From Neoarius graeffei (lineage: Eukaryota > Chordata > Actinopteri > Siluriformes > Ariidae): DNA of 64,000 nt. Both the position numbers and the translations under genes were made by a program. This document shows, piece by piece, positions 12,196 through 23,788 of this stretch. Within the stretch, counting starts at the first letter, position 1; each line of letters starts with the position of its first letter. The stretch covers positions 11,783,051 to 11,847,050 of the forward strand of contig NC_083570.1 in NCBI RefSeq assembly GCF_027579695.1. Reading direction: 5' to 3'. The notes under the pieces were generated by a model. It was given only the letters and a program-made list of their open reading frames with translations, was not told where the DNA came from and ran no database searches.

Positions 12196-12838
12196 CTAAT
12201 GCTGCTTTTCCACTACAAACGCGGCTGAGTCGGGCTGAGCCGTGCCGTGCTGAGTCGAGCTGAGTGGGGCTATTGGAGTTGCATTTCGACTACAACCGCG
12301 CTAAACCGTGCTGGCTGGAAGTGGGTGGACGTCACGTGATGTCAAGCAGCGCAAACAGTGACATCAGTGATCTTTTAAGCAGTAGTCTCCCGACCCGGAA
12401 AGTAAACAATAAACATGGAGGACATGGAGTCGTTAGTGTGGCTGGTCTTGGTGCTGTGGCTTGTTGTCACCGACAACGCCAACAGATACTGGCAAGAGCG
12501 TATAGATGAGGCGAGGCGCATAAGGCTTCATAATTCTCGTAATTCTTCTTCTTCCGGGTTTACGGTGTTTACAGATCCCAGCGTGCTCGCGGGGCGTGTG
12601 TGGGCGTGTGAGGACACTCCTCCTCACCAATCAGTGCACAGGGGAGTGTCTGCTCACGCCCCCAGCCTCACTCGGCACGGTTTGGCTCGCTTCAGCCCCA
12701 CTCCAAAACGGTGCGAGTTTTAGGGGCTAAGCAGGGCTGAAGCGAGCTGAGTCGTGCTGGTTTTTGGTAGTCGAAACGCGACCCGTGTCGGGCTGAAGTG
12801 AGCTGAAGCGAGCTGAAAAAGGGTAGTGGAAAAGGGCC
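12196..12838 (+). mobile_element. PIF/Harbinger-like non-autonomous element nested in Tc1
   Basis: The ends gctgcttttccactac and gtagtggaaaagggcc are imperfect inverted repeats with gagctga-type subterminal motifs on both sides. Flanks are TAA on the left and TTA on the right, compatible with a degenerate TWA target. A + frame from 12415 opens with MEDMESLVWLVLVLWLV, which resembles the N-terminus of some fish Harbinger (HARBI1/ALP1-like) transposases, but it then degrades. Class is inferred from target and ends. Confidence 0.6.
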
Positions 12839-13064
12839 ATTATTGCCCCTGTCCCAACTTTTTTGAGATGTGTTGCTGTCATGAAATTTCAAATGAGCCA
12901 ATATTTGGCATGAAATTTCAAAATGTCTCACTTTCGACATTTGATATGTTGTCTATGTTCTATTGTGAATACAATATCAGTTTTTGAGATTTGTAAATTA
13001 TTGCATTCCGTTTTTATTTACAATTTGTACTTTGTCCCAACTTTTTTGGAATCGGGGTTGTGTG

Positions 13065-14560
13065 TGTATATAAAGCCTTCAACAGGAGTGGAAATAATGA
13101 GCTACGGTTAATTAACTGCCAGAAACAATTATCCTACTGAGACAGAGAGAGAGAGAGAGAGAGAGACTCTCTGATTTCACAGTTATATATATATATATAA
13201 TTATTATGACTGATTATTTCTCCTCGTCATCGTTATTTCAGTCTTTCTTTTCTAACATTCGTGTTGTTTTTCTACAAATTTACGAATCTACAGCACCCTG
13301 TTTTTTTCTACATCCACACTTCCATGCTACAGATTTCTATTTTAAAACTTCTTCATTCATCAACTAAAGCAAAACATCATTACACCAAATACTGACTTTG
13401 TTTAATTCGCTGCTCTTCTTTATAAATTTTTTTTTTTTTAATTCAAAACGCAGGAACATTTTTCATTTCTTTATTTCGAAGACATTTTACCTCTACAGCG
13501 TTCCTTTACATGACTTTTGCCCGGAAGACTTTAGGATCAATCTATAAACGTGTTATTAACCTCTGTATATATACTTTGCTTTACAGTTATTCACATGATG
13601 CTTTAGTGGATGTAAAGAGATCCAGAGTAATCGAGAATGTCATTAATTAATTCATTAATATAGTTAAAGCTTATTTTTTTCAAAGGCAGATCTACATTTC
13701 CGGAGTGTAACACTCTTCTCTGTTTGGTAAAATTAATATCGTTGTTTTCCCCCTTTTAATACAGAAAACAATTCTTTTCGTTTATGTTTAATAAAAGTGT
13801 GCGTTTATGTCGCAGTGTCAACCGGATCATTCTTTTGTAACTAAATGCTAATAATGCTTATTTTTAAAATTGTTAAAAATATCTCTCACACACACACACA
13901 CACTGCTGACTGAATTCATGAGCCTTTACTGGGGAAATGTCTAAAAATAGAATGCCATGTATGGTAACTATGGTAACGCAGCCTATGCCTTGCGTAAGAC
14001 GTCGTGACGTAAGACAGGAGTATAGAGGGAAGGACGTCAAGGCGCTGATCTGTGTGTGTGTTTTCATGGCTGTGATATGACGGGAATAACGTGTACAACA
14101 GCTCACACACTTCAGCGAACCTGCAGCACCTTCTGTAATCAATACATCAGGAATAAACCTATAGGAAGCGCGCAAAAACATCCACGGGGGCGTCCTTTAG
14201 GGTCTTACGTTAAATACAGAATATGAAATACAAATAAAGTCTCTGTGGACAACCTGACCTGACTACATCTTCCTGAATACCGGAGTAAAAAACAAATAGA
14301 TAAATAAACAGATAGATGACCCTTATAAACACACTTACTTCCCCTGTTTCGTAACGCTCGGTTTCACTACGATAAAATTTACTCCATAGGATTATTACAA
14401 ACAAATGTTTAAAATATATGTTCAAAAAATTTTTGCTTTAAACAATATAAATATTCTCAAGCTATATCTAGATATTTAAATCAAATAACCTGGAAAATAT
14501 GAACCTGTCTTTATTATTATTATTACAAATTCTATTAAAAAATACTAAAAAAGTATATAC
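13065..14560. other. Intergenic stretch, no gene seen
   Basis: Contains short GA and TA runs at 13141-13200, a CA run at 13887-13903, and a diverged minus-strand copy of the repeat at 14561 (about 13320-13530, with ccaaatactgactttgttt). No coding region is supported. Confidence 0.5.
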
Positions 14561-15201
14561 AGTGCTGTGCAAAAGTCTTCGGCACGTGTAAAGAAATGCT
14601 GTTGATCAAAAATGGATTAAAAAATAATTTCATGAAATGTTTCAACATTAAAAACACACTATAAACAGTAATCAGTCAGCCGTAATAAATTAAACGAAAC
14701 AAAGTCAGTATTTGGTGCGAGACGAGGCAAATCCGTCGGCTTAAAAAAATAAAACCTGTCCGTCTCAGGTCCAGTGAGTGCAGTTTGCTAATGAAATGAT
14801 CTGGAGGTTTTACTGAGCGTCTTCCTGAACCAGCCCCAGATCTTCTGGACACTTTGACTGAGTCGCCTTCATTATGTTTTCTTTTTTAATCTGAAAATTG
14901 CGCTCTTAAAAGTAGGAATACGCTCCTCAGACACATTACAAACTTTTTTTTTTCTTGTAACATTTAACTTTGTGCTGGAAAAAAAAAAAAACCCTGAACG
15001 TTTGGAACTCTAAAATGTTTTTGTAATGTTTTGACTTGATAATGTAGAAGTCATAAAATAGAAATCTATAATAGTTTGTTTGAAAAATATTTCTGTAATA
15101 TATATAACATAATCTGTACATTTAGTACAAATCACTAAAAAAAAATACGGTCCTTGGCTCGGAAACATGCTAAGAAATGCTTTAAAGCACAGATGCCTTC
15201 A

Positions 15202-15238
<37 letters not shown>

Positions 15239-15339
15239 CATTACTATATATATATTTTTTAAATCTACCATCAAGATGAGTATTCAGTAGGAAAGTAAAC
15301 CTATAGGAAGCTTGCAGGGGCGTGTCCTTAGTGTCTTAA

Positions 15340-16030
15340 TTTAAATACAAAACAATATAAACAGTACAATATAAATCATAATAAATAAAAAAAAATTAAT
15401 AAATAATTGTAAAAATATAAATAGATAGATAAATAAATATAAATATTAATATAAATAGTAATTCATATTAATAAATAAAAATAGTAATATATACAATCTG
15501 ATCAGTACAATATAAATCATAATAAATAAAAGATAAATAGTAATAAATAATAGTAATATATACAATATAAACAGTACATTATAAATCATAATAAATATAA
15601 CTAACTAAATAAATAATAGTAATGAATAATAACGAATAAAAATAGTAATATATAAATAGTAATATATACAATATAAACAGTACAATATAAATCATAAGAA
15701 ATAAAAGATAAATAGTCATAAATTATAGTAATAAATAAATAAAAATGGTGATATAAATAGTAATTAATAAAAATAGTAATATATATGATGTAAACAGGAA
15801 AATAAAATTATATAAATAAATAATAGTGAAGAGTAACAAATAAAATAGTAATATATAAATAGTAATAAATACAACCTCAATAGTTAAATATAAATCATAA
15901 ATAAAAATAAATATTATTACTTAAAAATAGTAACAAATAATAATATAATATAATAGGAAAGAATAGTAATAAATAGAAAATGGTAATAAATAATAGTAAA
16001 TAAATAAATTATAAATACAATATAAAGAGT
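15340..16030. repeat. Degenerate AT-rich minisatellite
   Basis: Units built around aatataaacagtacaatata and aatcataataaataaa recur near 15352, 15502, 15561 and 15669, mixed with taatagtaata-type short repeats. The sequence is almost wholly A and T. Confidence 0.7.
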
Positions 16031-16174
16031 AATAAACTAAAGAAAGTCAGTATTTGTGGTTTCAGCAGTGTCAGGTGCACCGTGTGAAATCTGTTCTGCT
16101 GACATTTTGACGTAACATTTAACTTTTGTTCGAAAAGGAATATTTAGAAATATAAACTGCAGTACATTATAATC

Positions 16175-16750
16175 TACACTGTAAAATATAATAAGTTGAC
16201 TTTACTTAAAAAAAATATGCAAAGTCGTTGCCTCAAAAAAAGTCATTTATGTTGATTTAGATAAATTAGATTGGGTTAACTTATTTTTTGTGAGTTTGCA
16301 GTACTCAAATTAACTTAGATTAGTTTGATTACATTAACTTATTTATTTTGAGTTTGCAGTACTCACATAAACTTATATTAATTTGATTACATTAACTTAT
16401 TTATTGTGAGTTTGCAGTACTCATCTTATATAATTTTGATTACATTAACTTATTTATTTTAAGTTTACAGTACAAGTTAATGTAATCAAAATTATATAAG
16501 ATGAGTACTGCAAACTCACAATAAATAAGTTAATGTAATCAAATTAATATAAGTTTATGTGAGTACTGCAAACTCAAAATAAATAAGTTAATGTAATCAA
16601 ACTAATCTAAGTTAATTTGAGTACTGCAAACTCACAAAAAATAAGTTAACCCAATCTAATTTATCTAAATCAACATAAATGACTTTTTTTGAGGCAACGA
16701 CTTTGCATATTTTTTTTAAGTAAAGTCAACTTATTATATTTTACAGTGTA
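16175..16750. mobile_element. 576 bp near-perfect palindrome (Angel-type foldback MITE)
   Basis: The left arm begins tacactgtaaaatataata and the right arm ends with its exact inverse. The arms (about 16175-16452 and 16474-16750) mirror each other almost base for base around a spacer of about 21 bp. Each arm contains three to four copies of gattacattaacttattta / gagtttgcagtactca, an internal repeat of about 60 bp. No coding capacity. The architecture is that of teleost Angel-type hairpin MITEs; the family name is inference. Confidence 0.85.
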
Positions 16751-17530
16751 TAATACATTCAGAAATAGAAAAGAATTCCTCGAGAGAAAAATACAACGAC
16801 TCCCCAGCCGTTTCTGTGCTTCTTACCTCTGCAACGTCTCAGTGGATCCAGTATCCAGGAGTTCTGAACATCGGCTCTGAACTCATCAGATAATAAACGT
16901 GTAGATACGGAACGTACAGGATGGATGACGAAACAGATTTTCCTTCCTTCAGTGGATAATCTGAAAATCATCAACACACACACACCTGACAGGATATAAA
17001 ACATCATAATGTAGTTATTTAGTCAATAAAGCCAAGCAAAACATACTTTTCATCACATGATGCTTCTGCAGTTGTACATAACAAAAACGTGTAACTGTAA
17101 CTCTGTGGCTAGATTTAACGATAACATTTGGTACAGTGATATTTATAAGATTTTTGGATCTACAATGTTTGAATTCGCTTGGACATTTTCACTAAAGCTT
17201 AATTTTTTTTTTTGAAAAGATAACACGAATAATAAAGACGTGCAGGTCTTGGAGATGTGATTAAAAACCATCACGTCACGATACTTGCAGACTTCAATAA
17301 GCCTATGACCCTATTTTTTCATACAATCTTTGTTATAGATTTCTATTTGATGATTTCTACATTGAGTCAAAGCATTACAAAAACATTGTAGAGTCCTAAA
17401 CATTCGTTTTGTTTTCCAGCACAAAATTAAATGCTACAAACAGATTTGCCTCGCCTCACACCAAATACTGACTCCGTTTCATTTAATTTATTACGGCTTA
17501 CTGTTCACTGTTTATAGTGTTGTTTGAATG

Positions 17531-19222
17531 TCGAAACATTAGCTTTACATTTTCAAACAAACTCCCAGCAAACCAGCTGCTTTTTTTTTTTTTAAAGTGA
17601 GTGAAAATCAAAACTAATGTTAACTGTTTGATTGTTAGTCTTAGTATTAAAGTTGATTGTTGAACAATGAAAAGAAACAATTTTACGAAAAGATGGGTTC
17701 GGCGCAAAATTGTAACATCGAATCAACATAATGTATCGTGATATTATATCATTATAGATGGATTTTTGTTACTTTATTTGTTCATTGCTAATCCCTACAC
17801 ACTAGCTACCTCTTAGCTAGTTACCTCTTTCCTGTTCAATGAAAGTTAAAAAAAAAAAAAACAAGGCTAGTTACTAATTTAGTGAATTTCCACCTCATCC
17901 AAACTTCTCAATTTGTTTGAAAATGTTTATCTATCTATCTATTGCAGTCTTTCTTGCTGGCTTCATCAAAGTTTGATATTTAACACGGCTAAACACTTGG
18001 TTAACGTTTATCGTCATCGTGCATGTAAACAACTCGGCAAGTTCTAGCTCGATGACACAATTTCTGTCGCCTCAAACAGACAGATGGAACAAACGCTTTA
18101 AAAAGTTATAACTGAAACGTGTCCTGTAACAACGCGACAGTCTACCAAAACAATTCTGAGAGGTCAGGAGGCACGTTTTGACACGTTAATACAGTGTGGA
18201 ACTTCCAACAAAATGGACTATTTGTCGTATTTGAAAGAGAAACGGCACTTTTTGAAAGTAGATACCAATGTTTTTTGTGTTTCACTACATTGGCGTGGTT
18301 GGGGAAATTGCAAGTAGAATAGATATTTTATGTAGAAGAATTTCTTCGAGCTTCTTGGCACGAGCTTCTACTTCTAGAGAAGCGTTCTATACTTTATAAG
18401 GAAACGCTGTTCCATATAGTACCTTTAAGTACCTTTTCCGCAGACAGACATATTAAAAAAAAAAAAACCAAGTACCCGCTCTACTCTCAGGAATAAAGGT
18501 ACTCAGTGCATGGTGTGGTACCATCAAGGAAGGACATGTCTCACACCGTTGGCAAGAAAAGCACTGAGAGTGTATCATGAAATACACCTTTAGAACGTAG
18601 AAGCTGCACGTGAACGTCCTGTATTTATGAGCAGGAGCTTTGGAAATACTGTTGGTCTATATGTACACAATCTCCTGATTGCTGATCTTTACTGTTTTGT
18701 CGTAGAGGAGATTTGAGGTTTTAAATGTATAGAAATAAATATTTTATCCACCACATGGGACTTTTCCTTCTCGCTGGTACGCAACTAAGTACATCATCGT
18801 TCATCTGCTGTATCTTTCCTACATGTTTTTCCATTTTTAAAAATAACAAAAGGTACACTTTCACGGCCGGTGGACACCCTGGACCAACGATGTACATTTT
18901 GTACTTTTAGTGTGTATATTTTTTATTTTATTTTTACGGGATTGTGAACGGACAAAACATGAGTCCTTCATGGTGCTGCACCAGTGACAAAGAAAAGCAC
19001 TTTCTTTCTTAGACGGTCTACAATTTTTTAAATAAACATATCAGGTTTTTAAAAACGACTCTCTCAGGGGTGTGAAAACTTGCGCTCGGCTTTATGCAAG
19101 ATATAAATATTCTGATTACCGCAGGAGTCTTTTCAGTCAGTGATGGAGGTGAATGGGAAATGGAGGACAAGTGGAAACCTGAAGTGACCCGTGACCCGAG
19201 CACCGACCACCCCCAAGCCACC

Positions 19223-19256
<34 letters not shown>

Positions 19257-20100
19257 GACATCTCCAGAACTTTCACACGGTGCTCAGTTTGGTACACGCC
19301 CACTGTGTCTGGGGGCGGGGGTAGTGAAATTCCTGAGTTAGAGTAAGGGGTTGGGGGGGGGATTGATGGAAGGTGGGGGTAGTTGTTGATTCCCTCTTCT
19401 AAAGTGGATTCAAACCCCTCTGAGTCAAGCAGCAAGAAGAAGAAGAAGATGACAAACATCTTGTGACTTGTGAAATATGTGCAGACCATTCTTAAAATGA
19501 TGAAAAACATGTTTTCATGAGAAAGCAAAAAAAAAGTCCATAACAACAACAGGAAATTATTTAAAGATTTAAAGGAAAAAAGAAAGAAAAATCCAAAGTG
19601 TTGTTCTGCAAAAAGGTTTCGGCTCGTGCTTCGCCTTGACACCGTCAAACAAGATAAACGTTTAGAAAGGTGTGCAAGAATGAGTATTCAGAAAAAAAAA
19701 ATTTTTTATAAAATACTTGATAGAGGATAAATTTGCTAGATTTATCCTCTTCTTCTCCGTAAGTCTCTATTATGTTTTTGTTTTGGATTAGTATGCATAT
19801 GCAGATTAAGATGAGTAGGTTGAAATGATTTCCATATGGTTTGAGCATTATTCCCATATTACTGATACAAAATCTTTATGCTTTTTTTTTTTGCCATAAC
19901 ACATTTTAGTGTTTATTCTCTCTCTCTCTCTCTTCCAATCATCAGTGTTTAACAGCTGGGAAAGCTGCATGCTGTCTCACTTTATCCCTGTTAAGTGTTA
20001 CAGACCCAGCATTAGATGAGATGGGATCATGATCTCAGGAAAGGATTCTGAGTGAAAGCCCCCCAGACTTTGCTCTGATGTGTCTGATATGTCACCAGTC
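17531..20100. other. Intergenic stretch upstream of lin28b, no gene seen
   Basis: Contains a (CA)n run at 19224-19254, a TC run at 19916-19932 and ordinary AT-rich sequence. Open frames on either strand here show no recognisable domain and run through simple repeats. Confidence 0.5.
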
Positions 20101-20576
20101 TTGGAGCTGAACACATAATCAGTTCATAACTCAGAGTTATTTGTAGATTGACAAAAGTCGGGACGAGAGAAGTTCACGTCCCACCATGGGACAAACACGC
20201 ATCACAGGTACTCAACCATCGAGGACGGTGGTGGGATTTTTGGGGGTTTGGATGGAGCCCAAGTCACGTGTTCGAGGGTGGGAGCCAATCAGAAACCAGA
20301 AAGAGCGAGAGAGAGAGAGGGAGAGAGAGAGAAAGAGAGAGAGAAGGAGGAGGTCACGGGAGAGAGAGGAGCAAACATCAAAAGAGGCGAAGCACGCTGT
20401 ACCATGCGAGCTCGCGCTCGAAAATCGCAATGTCGGATCCACGGTGACGCGCATCATCTTCATCATCATCACCTTCATCACCACCACCATTCTCACCATC
20501 GATCGCCGACGGAAACGTGGTTTTTTTCCATCGGAGGAACTTCGCAGGAGCACGGAGGGTGCGCGCGCGGGGAAAC
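20101..20576 (+). promoter_or_regulatory. lin28b: Putative lin28b promoter and 5' UTR
   Basis: This segment directly precedes the lin28b start codon and, from about 20380, is clearly richer in CpG than its surroundings. A CCAAT box in forward orientation lies at 20285-20289, followed by a GA-rich tract (20300-20365) and CAT/CAC repeats (20455-20495). I see no convincing TATA box. The transcription start cannot be fixed from sequence alone. Confidence 0.4.
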
Positions 20577-20586
20577 ATGGCCGAAG
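20577..20586 (+). CDS. lin28b: lin28b coding exon 1 (10 coding bases)
   Basis: The start ATG at 20577 is in a strong context (A at -3, G at +4). It encodes M-A-E and the first base of a Gly codon, followed by a possible donor, AAG|GTTTAC. Joined to exon 2 (21225) the phase is exact and the product begins MAEGG, the known N-terminus of vertebrate LIN28B. This agreement is the main evidence, because 10 bases alone prove nothing. The donor has GT but is weak after it. Upstream CpG-rich sequence fits a first exon. An alternative upstream first exon cannot be excluded. Confidence 0.7.
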
Positions 20587-21224
20587 GTTTACCCTCATCC
20601 TTCTTATTCTTCTTCAAATTATTATTATTATTATTATTATTATTAATAAAAAAAGTTGAATATTTTAACATGGCTCGCGCAGGAATGAAGGCGGGTGTCG
20701 GGGTAGTTGTAGCCGAACGTGTAAACTTGTTTGTTTGTTTGTTTGTTTACGCCATGTGATCGCACGCGCGGTCGGTTGTGAACGGGTTTTCGCTCGAGTA
20801 GTCGGTAATAAGATGCGTGAAGGTGGGACCGGGGGGGCCTGATCGCATGCGCACCTGCCCCCAGTCCCTCCCCTCTTCAAAAAAAAAAGTGCACCTCAAT
20901 TGCCATGTGCACGTGGACGTAAAAACCCAACAACCCAGAGTTAAACTAGTAGTTGTGATGAAGCAGGGGATGAGTTCGATCATGCAGGGCTTCAGTTGTC
21001 TAAATGACCCCTGGGCCAGTGATGGTTCCAGGTTCACACCTTGTCTGGGGGTTAAAAAGAAAATGGGAATTTCCATTTTTGGCCCACACACGTTGAGAAT
21101 CTGCTGCCCGTGTGTGTGTGTGTGTGTGTGTGTGTGTTGAACCAAGAAAACAAGAACAGCACTCCAGGTTGTTGCCGGAACTCCAACCTTGATTACCGAC
21201 TCCCTCACCGGGATTGTGTTGCAG
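20587..21224 (+). other. lin28b: lin28b intron 1
   Basis: Holds a TTA run (20617-20645), a GTTT run (20728-20747) and a (GT)n run at 21109-21137. It ends in cgggattgtgttgcag, the exon 2 acceptor. Confidence 0.65.
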
Positions 21225-21403
21225 GAGGGCCGGGCCGAGACGCCACCAAGTGCCCGGGGCAGGAGGAACGGAGCCCGGGGCAGGTCCTGGCTGGATCCGG
21301 CTACTGCAAATGGTTCAACGTGCGCATGGGATTTGGATTTATATCGATGACCCACAGTGAAGGGCGTCCAGTGGAGCCACCATTAGACGTCTTTGTGCAC
21401 CAG
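21225..21403 (+). CDS. lin28b: lin28b coding exon 2: N-terminal tail and first half of the cold-shock domain
   Basis: LIN28B is an RNA-binding protein that blocks maturation of let-7 microRNA precursors and controls developmental timing and growth. This exon encodes residues 4-63 of the model. Residues 4-27 are a variable tail; the cold-shock domain starts at about residue 28 (GSGYCKWFNVRMGFGFISM), with the RNA-binding RNP1-type GFGFI and the RNP2-type VFVHQ at the exon end. FISM rather than FLSM favours LIN28B over LIN28A. The acceptor is gtgttgcag|ga and the donor cag|gtgagt. At 179 nt plus the 10 nt of exon 1 it gives exactly 63 codons, so exon 3 follows in phase 0. The tail lacks the acidic run seen in many LIN28B proteins. 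Open reading beyond 21403 is intron read-through. Confidence 0.93.
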
Positions 21404-21512
21404 GTGAGTCCACTAGGATACTCGGGTTGGGTCATGGTATTGACCTCTGCTGGCTGGGTTTCAGCGTTCTGGATATTACAGATGGCACCTTCTGGAGCTA
21501 CAAGGCTTAGTG

Positions 21513-21659
21513 ACTGTGGGTGGTAAAAGAGAGCAACTGGCCTTGCTTGAAGACGGTTCGCCTCTCATCCGAAAGGCTTCTTCGGTTCTGTCTGACTAGT
21601 AGGGAGCATCAGAAGAATCTTCAAGCAAGTCCAGTTGCTCTCTTTTACCACCCACAGTT
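21513..21659. repeat. Inverted repeat able to form a long hairpin
   Basis: The left arm, 21513-21552 (actgtgggtggtaaaagaga onward), pairs with the right arm, 21619-21659, with two or so mismatches, around a loop of about 66 bases containing cctctcatccgaaaggcttc. The loop motif is common in fish interspersed repeats, so this is probably a transposon fragment. It lies 110 bp after exon 2. Confidence 0.8.
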
Positions 21660-21694
21660 TACGATGACCTGAGAATCTTCACAGACGAGGCTTA

Positions 21695-22648
21695 TGGTGC
21701 GTTCATGTGCTATGGGAATTATGGTAAATACCAAACGCCGACATGGAAAGCACACATGAAATTTTGATACACGAGTTGCCGAGATGAGATGAACTTTAAC
21801 CTTTTCAACATGGCGGCGAGCGGTACAAGACTAGTTTATGAACCAAGAAAGAAGTGGTTTTCACCTACGGAAAGCTGACTCTCACCTTTTAAACGAGTCA
21901 TGTTATTTATAATCTGTATATTATAGCCTAATACAAAATATTCTGTGGCCGTCCAAAGAACGCCAACAATGATCTAGATACTGGCTACTCTCATTGTGGC
22001 TACAGCCAAATTTCCAAAAACTGCGTGGCATTCAATGTGTTAAGAAAATCTCTACTTGTCATGATGAGGAAATCTGATCTCATCTCATTATCTCTAGCCG
22101 CTTTATCCTTCTACAGGGTCGCAGGCAAGCTGGAGCCTATCCCAGCTGACTACGGGCGAAAGGCGGGGTACACCCTGGACAAGTCGCCAGGTCATCACAG
22201 GGCTGACACATAGACACAGACAACCATTCACAATCACATCTACGGTCAATTTAGAGTCACCAGTTAACCTAACCTGCATGTCTTTGGACTGTGGAGGAAA
22301 CCGGAGCACCCGGAGGAAACCCACGCGGACACGGGGAGAACATGCAAACTCCACACAGAAAGGCCCTCGCCGGCCCCGGGGCTCGAACCCAGGACCTTCT
22401 TGCTGTGAGGCAACAGCGCTAACCACTACACCACCGTGCCACCCCTGATGAGGAAATATTCAGCATTATTTGACTTTTGAGAACTCGTATTCCTGCTGCA
22501 GCTGATGAACAAGGCAATCTAGAATTGTTTTAGCCAAATAACAGGCCTGATTCTGAATCTGGTCCACCAGCTTTAATTTGTCAACAACAACAAAAGCATG
22601 TGAACACAACTGGAAAATATCATCTTCCCATAGCACATGAACGCAGCA
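21695..22648. mobile_element. PIF/Harbinger-like non-autonomous element
   Basis: The ends tggtgcgttcatgtgctatg and catagcacatgaacgcagca are inverted repeats with one mismatch. Flanks are TTA on both sides (21692-21694 and 22649-22651), the TWA-type target of PIF/Harbinger. No transposase. It contains SINE copy 3 (22074-22445), which inserted later. Confidence 0.75.
22074..22445 (-). mobile_element. tRNA-derived SINE, copy 3
   Basis: Complete, flanked by a perfect 12 bp duplication, tgatgaggaaat (22062-22073 and 22446-22457). Head with pol III box B (ggttcgagcccc on the minus strand) near 22375-22390; tail of gatga repeats at 22074-22090. Nearly identical to copy 4 (34226-34601). Confidence 0.95.
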
Positions 22649-22651
22649 TTA

Positions 22652-23642
22652 GTGACACCATCAGGGTCCAGGATACCCCAACAGTGTGGTGGGTCTAGGT
22701 TTTGAACTCAATCATGACATATAGTGTGTGTGTGGTGGAGCGAACAAACAAAAAACAAAAAAAAAACTTGAACTTTAATAAGAACTCTCTGTTTTATGAC
22801 GTCACGGGCCAGTTGGTAAAAGATTAATTAGGCTACACAAGGCCTAATTGTCTTGGCTTGGAGAGGATATGAAGCTCTTCTGAAACCTAGCTTCGGGAAG
22901 ATGTTCAGTCGAATGATGGAGCTGCTTCAGAAATGTCGGGCTTGTTTTGGTTTTACCTCACGGCTCTTGACGAGTTGGTGGTTCCTATGCTAGCTCCTGT
23001 GGCGTTTCCTTTCTCTTTCTGGTGTCCAGGTTCGAGCCAGATGTCGTGATGTGCTGTAGTGTTTACATCCGATGCTAGTAGTAGCTTAAAGCAGGAGCCT
23101 GTTCTCACTCGGGTCCGGTTGAGGTGCTCTGCTAGCGGCGTTAGCTCGCGTTAAGTCCAGGTTCTGCGGGTTTAAACCGGCGCGAGGCTGCTACGTCATA
23201 ATGAGACGGTTATGTTTTGAAATTGAGACCGTTAAGATGCGCGTGAGCAGGCTGCTGAGGCGATTAAAAAAATATATATTATTATAATTATTATTATTAT
23301 TATTTTACCTGACTGACTAAACCACTGTGCCTCTTATTTACTTTATTTTTGCTCTTAAAACACGAGTTTGGAATTTATTCGGCGTGTTTAAGAAGTTATA
23401 ATCGTATATATATGAGTTTAGCCCTGATAGGTGACGTTTTCCTGAGGCTAGTTTTCACATTTAGCTTCCCTGAAGCTATTAGTATCACAGTAAACCACTT
23501 CCTGAACTGCATGCTCATAAATATGTTTGCTTTACTGATTTTTTTTTTTCAAATTGAAATGAATTCATTTTACAGTTTAAAAAAAAAAAAATAAACAGTA
23601 ATATTTGATTAAAATGTTTTTCATCAGACTTTTCCCCAGAAT
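22652..23642. other. Intron sequence, no feature recognised
   Basis: Unremarkable; a short TTA run near 23280-23305. No supported coding region. Confidence 0.5.
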
Positions 23643-23788
23643 TACACTACCGTTCAAAAGTTTGGGGTCACCCAGACAATTTTGTGTAGTTTTCCATGAA
23701 AAGTCACACTTTTATATTTCCAACCATAAGTTGTAAAATGACTAGAAAATACAGTCGAGACGTTTTTTTTTTTTCTGGCCATTTTGAG

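Larger units (their letters stand above)
9388..13064 (-). mobile_element. Tc1-like transposon with long IR/DR-type terminal repeats
   Basis: The left end (9388 onward, caaccccgattccaaaaaag) and the right end (to 13064) are inverted repeats of about 210 bp. Each carries the direct-repeat core aaaaaagttgggaca twice, at the tip and about 185 bp inside (9399 and 9585; 12849 and 13035), which is the IR/DR arrangement of fish Tc1 elements. The transposase lies on the minus strand near the left end. At 3.7 kb it is more than twice the usual Tc1 length because of internal additions, among them 10951-11350 and 12196-12838. Confidence 0.85.
14561..17530. mobile_element. Tc1-like repeat with inverted outer parts, expanded internally
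   Basis: The left part (14561-15130) begins cagtgctgtgcaaaagtctt, a common teleost Tc1-like end. Its segments (cagtatttggtgcgagacga, ttaactttgtgctgga, atgtagaagtcataaaatag) reappear inverted at about 17330-17530. Another copy of this end lies at 31386-31667. The interior holds an AT-rich minisatellite and a palindromic element. The right tip is not found and no transposase remains, so the limits are approximate. Confidence 0.55.

Noticed and set aside
12415..12723. Frame starting MEDMESLVWLVLVLWLV as a membrane protein gene
   Set aside because: It lies entirely inside an inverted-repeat element and decays after about 50 codons; better read as a Harbinger transposase remnant.
20148..20659. 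Overlapping frames with poly-His, poly-Asn or RE-rich sequence upstream of lin28b
   Set aside because: They arise from GA, CAT and TTA microsatellites in the 5' region. Only the MAEG start at 20577 has support, through its phase with exon 2.
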